NCBI GenBank assembly: GCA_018340805.1
Contig: JACMZG010000008.1
Coordinates: 17,765,377 to 17,829,376 of the forward strand
DNA from: Microvelia longipes
Taxonomy: Eukaryota; Arthropoda; Insecta; Hemiptera; Veliidae
Direction of reading: 5' to 3'
Length of the DNA stretch: 64,000 bases
Shown: piece by piece, positions 12,990 through 24,100 of the stretch
How the letters are laid out: each line of letters opens with the position of its first letter
Position numbering within the stretch: the stretch's first letter is position 1
Translations under genes and position numbers: made by a program
The notes under the pieces: model-generated
What the model was told of the DNA's origin: nothing
Database searches by the model: none
Seen by the model: the letters and a program-made list of their open reading frames with translations, nothing else

Positions 12990-13077
12990 TATGTAATTTT
13001 TACAAGAATTTCCGCGACTCCCTTCAAATTTTCTGTGACTCTTCTAGGGGTTATGGACCCCCCCCCTAAAACGACTG
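12990..13077. mobile_element. hAT-like terminus (one end only)
   Basis: Read on the minus strand from 13077 the sequence begins CAGTCGTTTTAGGGGG, then GTCCATAACCCCTAGAAG, which resembles termini of hAT (Charlie-like) elements. A possible partner starts CAGGAGTTTTCAACC at 10398, but the flanking 8-mers do not match, so the full element is not established. Confidence 0.35.
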
Positions 13078-14107
13078 ATTTAGACCCCTTTCAGTAAAAC
13101 TGCTCCTTCATGGCTCTCTTCAATAACTTATTTTTTTCATAAAACTATTAATTTGAGAACCAAAAAATATGAAATTGAAGTTTTTTTATAATTAATTTTA
13201 AGAGGGTGTTTCAGGGCTATAATTTCTGATGGTTAGTTGCTAAAATGACAAACACCATTTATAAAAATGTAGGAAGTAATAATAATTTAACACAAAAACA
13301 ATTTTTAACTGAAGTTATACAACTTGTTCCTAACTATAAAAATTTTAAGGTTTCATACTTATAAAAGTTGTTCAACCAAGCCTTGACTTCATATAAGATC
13401 AAATCATATATTTTTTTTAAATTACCTCTTACTTCTGAAAAGCCTTGTCTTGATAAATTATCAAAACAATCAGTATAGAAATATATTTCAAAAAGTGAAA
13501 GTACTTTAAAAAACTTAAAACAAAATTTTCAGGCAGTAATAATAGACTTTAGAGTTACACAACTCACACAGAATTCCAAGATAATTATGTGAAACTGGAA
13601 CACAATTCAATCAAGTCAGTCCTATATTTTTGAAAGTTTTGCAACCAATTTATTACCTCTATCAATCATTACATAAAAACGTCACATTTGAGTAACTTTT
13701 ATGTATTAAGATACCTATATTTTAACAGTTATGATACCATTATTTACTAACCAATAAACAATTCAAGGTTATTTTATCATAAAATTGACTACTTGAATTA
13801 AAAATCTAAAAATTTAGATTTTTAAATCATTATAAATTAGAAATCAAATTGTAAGCCTGAATCTCTTTCTTAGCAAACTTTAATTTTATTTTCAAAATAC
13901 AGCTTATGATGTCAACTGGTCTTATGAAATACATACTTAATTAGAACTTAAGTGAAGTGATCGAATAACAAAACACCTTCAAACTTATCAAAGTAAATAA
14001 TAAATTGAAGAATTTTAATATTTATTGAATTTCAGCAAGAATGTAACAAATGATAATAATACAAACTAGAAAGAAGAAGAGAAGTAAAATAAAGTCATCA
14101 AACTCAC

Positions 14108-14300
14108 CTGTCAAAATTTTTAACTTCCCTCTTTCCCTATGAAAACGTGATTACACTCGATTGTTGTCACTTTCAATTGATTTCGCAAAGACGAACTATA
14201 AATTAATTAAGGTAAATTTGTGTCCCAATGCCGAACCAGATGGAATTCACAGCTATATTCACAGCACAACACAAGGACCGACAGTTCACTGTCTTAAGAA
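14108..14300 (-). promoter_or_regulatory. Ctr1: Putative Ctr1 5' UTR exon and promoter area
   Basis: On the minus strand GACAG|GTGAGTT at 14108 is a near-consensus splice donor. The DNA above it has higher GC than its surroundings. The Ctr1 coding exon at 8027 begins exactly at its ATG after an acceptor and therefore needs an upstream non-coding exon; this is the best donor I saw. The high end of the exon and the transcription start cannot be fixed from sequence; 14300 is a placeholder. The NYN gene starts on the other strand less than 1 kb away. Confidence 0.4.
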
Positions 14301-14939
14301 CAACACAAAACTATTAAACCATAGTAAAGTGAACGGAGAAAGGTGAAACTTGACGTACGAATCCTTGAGTAAGTCAGGGACATTAGAGTACCCCTTCCTT
14401 GTTCGGTTCAAAAGGATATTTAAAAGAATAAAGCGAATAAACTAAACGAACCACCCTCTAGACCCCACTTTCCATATCCAGCTGAGGTCTGATTTCTCTT
14501 CTCTATGGGTCTGATAAGAATTTCCTTATCAAAACTTCCCAGTCTAGCACTATTAATTGACGCAAAGCCGCTAAATTATTTCAATAAATAAGTATTTCTA
14601 TTTATATAAACCGTGAATCAAAAATGAATTTTCAACATACATACTGTATAATTTTTACTTTTTATTCTATTTTTATTTCTGAAGGTGCTTTTATTTCAAA
14701 ATGGTCACTTAACATCAGCGGCTACATCAGATCAGTATTGCGTTATTTTCACATTTTACAAACTTAACATAAATTTCATTTATGTTTTCAGGATTCTTTT
14801 ATAGGACATCTTATTTTCTTTTCCACTCTTTTTATTATCTTATATCCTAAATAATTTAAATAAAGATAATATAGGTATTATTAGTTTAATGTAATTAATT
14901 ATTAACTTAAAAAATTATGGGGGGGGGGTTGGCTATTTG

Positions 14940-15173
14940 AATGAAGATTTAAATCTAAATTTAGATTTAATCCTATCAGATTTGTTTAACTTCACATTTT
15001 GGATGGCATTTGATGTCATTTGACAAGGAAGTCTAGAAAATGAAATTGTTACCATACATTTTTCACTTTTATTGTTAATTTTGGTTGTTTTTTTACGTAG
15101 AGTTTAAGTTTAATATTTAAAGAATAGTATAAAAAGTTCATGGTGTTTTAAAGTATTATGAAGGTTCTTAAGA
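14940..15173 (+). promoter_or_regulatory. Probable 5' UTR/promoter side of NYN gene
   Basis: This stretch lies directly upstream of the start codon at 15174. It has no open frame. It contains a palindrome (AAATCTAAATTTAGATTT, about 14951-14968) and no clear TATA box. Promoter placement is inferred from the gene model and the opposed Ctr1 first exon. Confidence 0.3.
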
Positions 15174-18100
15174 ATGGTTGTAAGTAGTTGTTATTGATGT
15201 CCTGTTCAGCTCACGTGCCTTTTGCTAGTTTTAACTTATTTTCTTTAGCTAAATTATTAAATCTTGTTCCCTTTACTTTTTTTCAAGAAATCTTTATTAA
15301 TTATGATTATTTACTTAATTGGGTTGAATTCTGTTTTTCAGAAGCGGACTGTTATTTCAAAAAGGTATGTGAGGTGATCTGATTAATTTGAATTAATTGA
15401 CTGTAAGTATACTTAAGTGATGAAGGGGATTAGATTTATGTGGTCTAGACTCTAGACCGGGGAGGTTAACTTAAATGAGGAAAATTTTGAATTCGATTAT
15501 CGCAAGCTGCTATTAATCAGTTAGTACGTTCACACACACTTTAAATCCGCGTATCGTATAGAGTACGATCTCTCATTACGGTAATTTAAGCTGTATGAAC
15601 CATGCGCAGGGGATCCGATCGCATACACTAGAACTAGGAGATGGAATCTAAATGGATCCCCGATACGCTGTCTGCTGTCTTTTTGTGTGTGTACCTTAAG
15701 AGACGGTCGTATTTAACAAATACCTTCTCGTCGAACTTTTATTTCACTTCTATGTAACTGTTTTTGATCAAATAACTTTTGGAATATAATTTTTTTAGTG
15801 TAACTTTATTATTATGCAAAGAAATCACAATTTAATTAAATATATTTTTTGTTTTAAACTTCCTTATAACCAAAAGTGAATCTTCACTATACAAGACGCC
15901 ATGTTTTGGCGGGATCAGTTATCACCCGATCGACTAAACAAATACGCTGCAAGAACCGTGAAGTTAGTTGACCGTATTGTATACGTATTCTATACGATCC
16001 GCGGATCTAGAGTGTGTGTGAACGTACTAAATGTTATGGCGGAGTTGTGTGGACTACTCATGAATTTAACTCTGAAAGCATTCCAAAACTTACCGATTAT
16101 ATTTTTAAACTTCAAATTCATTTAAACCATTGCAACTATTGGTTATGACAGCTGCATTTATTGTTATAATAAAATTAGTTTTCTTTTCTTATTCTATTAT
16201 AATAAAATTATTTTAACCTAATATGGTTCGCCATTATCTATTCTGTATTACAAAAACTCCGAAACTAATAGTAAAAGAAAGTTTTTCAAACTTCAACATA
16301 GCGCTACTGATGGCTGGTAAGTTAACTCTTCATTCAATTAATTAATAATTTATTTCATATAATCCAGGTAATCAGGTGTGGGCATCTAAATTTATAAAAC
16401 GTAAAAACGTTATTCTAAATTGTTTCAGGTGGCATTAAATGCCAAAATCAATCTTCTAGCACGTGGATAATTTAGCCACTAATGTTCACCTTATTAAATA
16501 AATTGAATAAAATGTAAACATTTTTGCTATAAAAAGGGTTCTGTGGAAGTTTAAAGATGATGAAGACCTAGTTAGAAGTATGACTAGAAAGTATAAAATG
16601 TTAATTTCATATAATGTAGGCAAAAAGTGGGGAATTAAGCCATACCAACTTAGTTGAAAAGTAGGTCTGCCGTGGTACTAGCGTCGATCGGAATCCAAAT
16701 TTTCCATCATTGAATCGAGTCTTATTCTTTAAGTCTATAGCAGCCCTTCCCAACCCTTGGGTCGCGACCCAGATTGGGTCGCGAACAAAATTTTTTGGGT
16801 CGCCAAATTTTCTATTATTAACAATCCAAATAATTACAAAGATTTATGTAAAAATATTATAAGCAAATAACAGATTTGCTTAAACAGATATTATTTTTAG
16901 AAATTGATAATACTTTAAACATGCGATAACAAAAGAAGCCGCGGCCAAAACATTTCTTAGAAGTCCTTTACCGACAGAGGCACCCGCCTTTATCTAATTC
17001 TTGCTAACTTTGATGAATTGTAATACCTATGATAATACTGTGTTTAAAAAGTTTCTTATTACTTCTTTTAAAGGTTCGGGTTATTAAAATAATATGTTCA
17101 GTTATATGTGAATTTGGTTCTAACTTACATCAACGTAGTTTAATTTCTTCGCGTACAAGTTTTATAATTATAATTGTTTCACCAGTTTATTTATTTTAGC
17201 GATTTCCTTTGGGAAAAAAATTCGCTCATGGAATAGGCGTCATGGCGGAAGTCGGACCACGACACAAATTCGTTTCAGAGGTCCCTAATGACGAAAACAG
17301 TTTCGCGAGACTTTATATGTATTTCTAGACACTTTCTTGTAAACACTCTATCTTTCGAACTGATTGATATTTTTTAATCAAACTTAGTACAAAACTCAAC
17401 CTTCGGGAGGACAGGTTTTCAACCCTATTGAAAACCAGGTTTTTGTGACGTCATTAACCCGTTTGCTGAGTCAACGAAATTTTCGAAAATCGGCAATATT
17501 AAGGTTAATATTTTCACCGCAAAAGGTCAATAGTTAATTTTTTGAGACGCTGAATCAACTTAAACCAGTCCGAAGTCGATACGACCACATTAAGTGACCA
17601 AAAAGTCGAAAAATCATTGTAAATTACCGAAAACCAAAATTTAGGTCGATAAAAATAAATTTCGAACAGGGTGTCGTTTTCTCTGAATTTTTGGGCGCTG
17701 AATCAAATGAAACCGGTCCGAAGTCAATACGACTCTAAGTTACCAAAAAGTCGAAAAAACCCCAACAAATTATCAAAAACCAAAATTACGGTCAATGAAA
17801 ATTAAAATTCGAGTAGGGTGTCGTTTTCCATGTTTTTTGGGCCTCTGAGTTAAATGGCAATGGTCCGGGGTCAATACGAGCACTCAAACTCAGGGTACCT
17901 GGTTCACATCCTGGTAAAAACGATAATTTTTATCGTTTTTTTTACTTTAATATAAGTTTACAACTAGAAAATAATTCTGACGCGGTGGTCCGCATGTCGG
18001 GCGAATTTCCTTTGGATGCGTGTTTCGCTTAACAACAATCCTGGTTGGAATAATTTTTTATCGTATTACATTATATAAATTTATAACTACAGATTATTCT

Positions 18101-21100
18101 GTAGTTATAAATTACAGAACCGCGCTAGAATTATTTCTAGCGCGGTGGTCCGCATGTCTAGCAAATTTCATTTAGAATAAGTGTTTCCGTGCCTAACAAC
18201 CCGTTTCTTGCTTAAGGTTCCGGTTCATGCTTAAGAACCTAAGCAGTTACTCAATTCTCAGCACTGCTCGTAACTCATTTTGTCTCTATTTTTCAAAGGA
18301 AATGCGCTAAAACTTTAAGGACTAAGCTTAAACATAAGTTACTAAGCTTTAAACTAGTGAAAATAGTGCGTACTTCTAATTTTAGAGGCATAGTTTTGTA
18401 CAACCTAAAATTATACGATGTATGTAGGGTCATAACTAGTTCGGCAATAAATAAAACGCCTGCAATTTTCAGGTTATGCAAAATAAATTCATTTGGGTCG
18501 CCATACTTTAGAAAAGCAAATTATAGGGTCGCGTTACTGAAAGGTTGGGAAACGCTGATCTATAGTCTCTGCTCAAGACCGTAGTTGCCACAAAGTAATA
18601 TATAACCAAGTAGGAAAACAAATGCGATTTCTGTCAGACCTGGAATGTAGTTTATATTTTGTCTTACCTGGGTGTTGGCTCAAATTTTCCTATGGTTCAG
18701 CCATCTTGTTTTACCCTTATGAATGTAAACAAACTACTTAATAATAATACCCGTTTAGAGCCTTGTGGCTCAGGGATAATCCTGCAAGAACCACCTCAAG
18801 TAGTAGTTGCAGCTCCAAGTGTATTTCTAAAGTTGGCGACAATATATTGAATAATAATCTTATAGAAACTGAGAGCATAATTTGGGATGCGAACCCCAGA
18901 TCTCTGTGGTGTCAAAGTTCAGTTTCATAACTGACACTTTAACGACCTAGACCACGTAGGCGGCTTCAACAACCTACTTACGGTACTCAACATTTTTGTT
19001 TTTACTGCATTTCTATGTACATGTTGTTATAAAAGGTTAATAATTGTGTAAGGAAATTTTCATCACATCTGATAAAGGTTTAAGTGCGAATCTTTAAATA
19101 CTAGGTTTGTTTAAATTACCTTAAATGAGCAGCTATGTGAAATAATAGTTCGTTAAGAAAATACATTACATTGATTGCTTCGCAAGGTACTTATATTGTA
19201 TTGGGGGAGTGATTTAGATTCTATCTGCATAGTCATATCATATCCAACTGGATTCCCTCTCCATGGTTCTTACAGTTTAACTATTGTACTTAATTGATCA
19301 GCATATTTAGTTTGCTGTGTGTACACACTTTAAATGTGACTTTTAATAGTTTTGATCTGATGAGTTGAATGAGGCCAATTTCAGCTCTAGTAGACTATCC
19401 TAAGTAACCGAAAATATATACATTTATTTATTTATTTAAATACTTGAGGTTACTCTATTACAAAGTTTCTCAATTGTCAAAATTTTACAATTAAAAGGCA
19501 AATAGATTATAAATTATTCAATAGACTGCATAAACATAGGCAGCATAACTTGAATAACAAACTTGATTAAAAAAATAAAACAAAAAAGCATAACATAACA
19601 CAAGAAACACTAACATTTAAGGTGGGAATACTAAATTATCAGCTAAATATTCGTTAACATTATAGTAGGCTTTCTCGAGTAACAATGTTTTAATGCTTTT
19701 TTGAAATTTTTGGGTGGAAGTTCAACTATTGAAGCTGGTAATTTATTAAAGCACCTTATTCCATTAAAATTTGGGGACTGATGTGATTTGTTGAGCCTAA
19801 AAGTGGGAATATTGATACATAATACAGTATACATAATAGGATGTATACTGATGACATCGTTAAAACCAATATTTGGTGAAGGGGGTTTAGTGGGACGGTT
19901 CAAAATTGTTAAAAAGTGGTTCTAAGAGTGTTGGACAACAAATGTGCCTGACAATCAATGGCTGATAAGCATCTTTGAAAATTTGCTATGTTCAAAACCA
20001 AAAGCCATGTGAAACAAATAATACAAAATAACAATGTGGCGAATAAGCCCCTGGGAGGCCTCCTGATCAGGTAGAGACTAAGCTGCTGAACGTGCCTTAT
20101 TTAATATATATCTCTCATAATCTTTGTAAGCTAACTTTTTTGTGATGTGTTATTTAAAATATATATTTAACAATGATTTACGTGCAATATAAAATTTATA
20201 TAAACCTTGCTTTATTAAATGGCCTTTTCAACCTGAAAAGGATTTTTAGAAAAATTTGACCAGTTTAAGATATAAATTGGGAAAAAGAGAAGCTAATATA
20301 TCAATTAGCTAATCATTTAATTGTTGTTTTGTTAGAACATCAATGAAGCTATTAATTGACATAAATTGACTTACTTTTCTTTTTCAATATTTTTGAACGA
20401 ACGTAGTGAGTTCTTACATTTCAGAAGATTGGGACGGCGCGTATGTTTGTTTGTTTGTTTGTATGTTTGTATGTTTGTTTGTTTGTTTGTTTGTATGTTT
20501 GTGTGTTTGTTTGTACGTGTCGCGATAACTGCCGTAAAAATTAACCGATTTTAATAAAATTTTGTATACAGGTTAAACTAATTATGTGTCAGAGCTGTAT
20601 AGTTTTTGGTAATATTCCGAAAAATATTTTCAAAATGGCAGCCAATATGGCGGACCGGATAAAAAAAATTTTTGAGCGAAAAAATCGTGTTGTATATCGT
20701 TTGAAAGCTCTTAAAGAGTAGAAAAAGAAAATATATGTTTCATGGTCAACATTTTAAAATTTTTGAATAATTTAAAAATGGCGGCTAAAATGATGAACTC
20801 AAAAAATTTAAAATTAAAGGAATAACTCGAGTGATATATCGTTATAAAGCTCTTGATTAGTAGAAAAATGATATATACTAAATTCCGAAAAATTCAACAT
20901 GGCGGCCACAATTTAATATAATATTTAGTTTTTACTAATTTTATAAGAATTTAATAAAGATAAAGATCTATTGTAATATACTTAAGATACTTTTAAACAA
21001 ATTAAATTAACTATATGTCAGAGCTGTACAGGTTTTGGTAATATTCCAAAAAATATTTTCAAAATGGCGGCCAATATAGCGGACCAGATGAAAAAATTTT

Positions 21101-24100
21101 GAGCGACGGAATCGTGTTGTATATCGTTTTAAAGCTCTTAAAGAGTAGAAAAAAAAATATATCGTTGTATTGTATGATAAATCTACGCAATCTAGCGAGC
21201 GAAGCGAGCCTTTTTACTATGCATTATTATAAACATGTACACTCTAGCGAGCGAAGCGAGCCTTTTTACTATGTATTATAATAAATATAAGCATTCTAGC
21301 GAGCGAAGCGAGCCTTTTTTTATGTATTATTATAAATATAAGCAATCTAGCGAGCGAAGCGAGCCTTTTTAATTTTGAATTATTATAAATATAAGCATCT
21401 AGCGAGCGAAGCGGCTTTTTTCTGTATTATTTTATTATAGTTCTAGCGAGCGAAGCGAGATTATTACTATGCATTATTTAAATATAGCATCTAGCGAGCG
21501 AAGCGAGCCTTTTTTACTTTGCATTATTAGAATATAGCAATTTAGCGAGCGAAGCGAGCCTTTTTTAGTATGCATAATTATAAAGTACACTTAGCGAGCG
21601 AAGCGAGCCTTTTTTACTATGTATTATGATACAAGCATTCTAGCGAGCGAGCGAGCCTTTTTTACATGTATTATTTTAAAGATAAGCTTCTAGCCCGCAA
21701 AGCGACCTTTTTTACTATGTATTATTGTTATATAGCAATCTAGCGAGCGAAGCGAGCCTTTTTTTTATGTATTATTTTATAAATATACGCAATCTAGCGA
21801 GCGAAGTGAGCCTTTTTTAACTTTGTATTATTATAATATAAGCAATCTAGCGAGCGAAGCGAGCCTTTTTACTGTATTATTAAATATAAGCATTTTAGCG
21901 AGCGAAGCGAGCCTTTTTTACTATGTATTATGATAAATATAAGCATTCTAGCGCGAGCGAAGCGAGCCTTCTTTATGTTTATTAATAATAGTTCTAGCGA
22001 GCGAAGCGAGCCTTATTTCTATGTTTATTGTAAATCAATCTAGCGAGCGAAGCGAGCCTTTTTTTACTTTGTATTATTAGAATATAGCAATTTAGCGAGC
22101 GAAGCGAGCCTTTTTTAGTATCGTATTATAAACAAGTACATCTAGCGAGCGAAGCGAGCTTTTTTACTATGTATTATGTAAATAGCAATCTAGCGAGCGA
22201 AGCGAGCTTTTTTTACAATGTATTATTTTAAAGATAGCATTCTAGCCAAGCGACCTTTATACTATGTATTATTGTTAATAGCAATCTAGCGAGCGAGCGA
22301 GCTTTTTTATGTATTTTTAAATATACGCAACTAGCGAGCGAGTGAGCCATTATTTTAATTTGTATATTATAATAAGCAATCTAGCGAGCGGCGAGCCATT
22401 TTTACTATGTATTATGATAAATATACGTATTGTAGCGGCAAAGCGAGCCTTTTTGACTTTATACTTTAAAATAGTATAGCGTCCGAATGTTTCGATAGAC
22501 TATCTTCGCTTGCTTTAATAAATAATTTTTTGATGTATTCTATTGACGTGAGTTCTTGATGCAACGCATTACTAGTAATATTTTGTTTTCAGCTAGGTGG
22601 CTTCAATCGGTTATTATTAATTGAGCCTTACCAATTATTTCATTAAATTTTAATAAAAATTAATTCATTATGTTGTTTTAAAGATTGCTTACATTCTCAG
22701 TTAATATAGATGCTTGTTCATAGATATTCAACGTATTATTGTTTTATTGAATTTCACAATCATTGTAGTGTTATTTAGTAAGGATATTGCTGTGTACTAA
22801 TTATTTTAGTTAGCATTTGTCTTTTGACAAATTTTCAATTATATCGAGTTTATTTATTTATTTGTATATATATGGACCTAGGTCCTTTTACAAAATTCAA
22901 TAAAATATTGCACAAGTCTGATTAACATAATATAAATATAATTAATATAAAAAGTAATAATATATTTATCAGTTATATTTACAATTAAACGTAAACTGTT
23001 AAGCAATGAATTGCTTCTTTTTGATAATTCTTATCCTTAATTATTTATCTCGCATTTATTTGTTAGATTTAATTCTCTTGGTTCTAAGTTAATGAAACAA
23101 AACTTAGTTTTAAGATAATTAATCTAACTTACTGTTTAATATTTTAAACAGTTTATACAACACTTTATGTGACCTAGCATTGAATGTCTTACACAGGTGT
23201 GGTTATATGAATAGTCACATTTGCTTGATGTATCATTGACTGGTGGCATAAATAGTGTCTTGACTCTTCTCTTTTCTGACTATAAATAAATACAAGAGCT
23301 AGCTAAAGATCCTCACAATGAATTTATGCCTTATATGCTGGCAGCTTAATTATATTGTAATGACTTATTATGTTTTATAATCTATAAAAGGTATTTGTGG
23401 ATATTTTTAAGTAATATGGAGGAATAGAAAGTTAGTTCTTGTTTGAATATAGGTTTCTCCAGCTCTAATGTAAAAAAATTGTAGTTTTTTCTGAAAAACT
23501 TTCAGAAAGCATCTTTACAGTTGTGCTGTGATAGAGCATATCATGTTAACTCGATTTTCACCTTTACAGCCCATCAATGCATTCATAATTTTTAACCCTT
23601 ATCATTCAACCTCTATCATGTTAACTTAAGTTATTATTCTCCGCACTACAGATTACATGAGATTGTTCTGTATTTAAGTTGCTTTAAGGTAAAATCAGTT
23701 AAATGTATAACTTCCATATTACTTTTTGCACTTCTTTTTAATATGATTATTAAAATGTAATAAGATTATTACATTAAAATATTAGCTCCCATATTTTATG
23801 TGGCATTAAATTTAGAGGGTTTCCTATCTCTTCTTCTTAAAAAGGTAAGTTTTTAATATTAATCATTAGTTTAATTCTTTGTCATAAAACATTGTTTCTT
23901 TAATTTAATGTGTTTTTGTTATAAAAAAGTATTGTTTGTATTTAAAAAAATGTGTTTTGATATTGTGGAATAGAGTCAAGTGGTAACTTTGCAACAGTAT
24001 TTTGCTGTTTTTAATTAAAGAAAATATTGTTTTTTGGGATCTAATATAGTTATAATTAAGGTAGAGTTGATAACATCCTACAGCCTAGCTTGTCATTGAA

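Noticed and set aside
10398..13077. One 2.7-kb hAT element between CAGGAGTTTTCAACC and the end at 13077
   Set aside because: The flanking octamers ATCCATTT and ATTTAGAC do not match, and the ends are only loosely similar.
14161..14346. 61-codon plus-strand frame as a gene
   Set aside because: It lies where a minus-strand Ctr1 5' exon and promoter are expected, has no recognisable domain, and has no splice or start context.
18741..18970. Functional tRNA gene
   Set aside because: A and B boxes are present, but the arms do not suggest an intact cloverleaf, and the body, tail and target duplication show a SINE.
20366..20554. Frame rich in Cys/Leu/Phe/Val as a small secreted peptide
   Set aside because: It is the translation of a TTTG/TATG simple repeat at the start of the minisatellite element.
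21185..22460. CRISPR-like array of regularly spaced repeats
   Set aside because: The window is a eukaryotic genome; spacers are variants of one AT-rich sequence, not unique, and repeat cores mutate and vary in spacing. It is a minisatellite.
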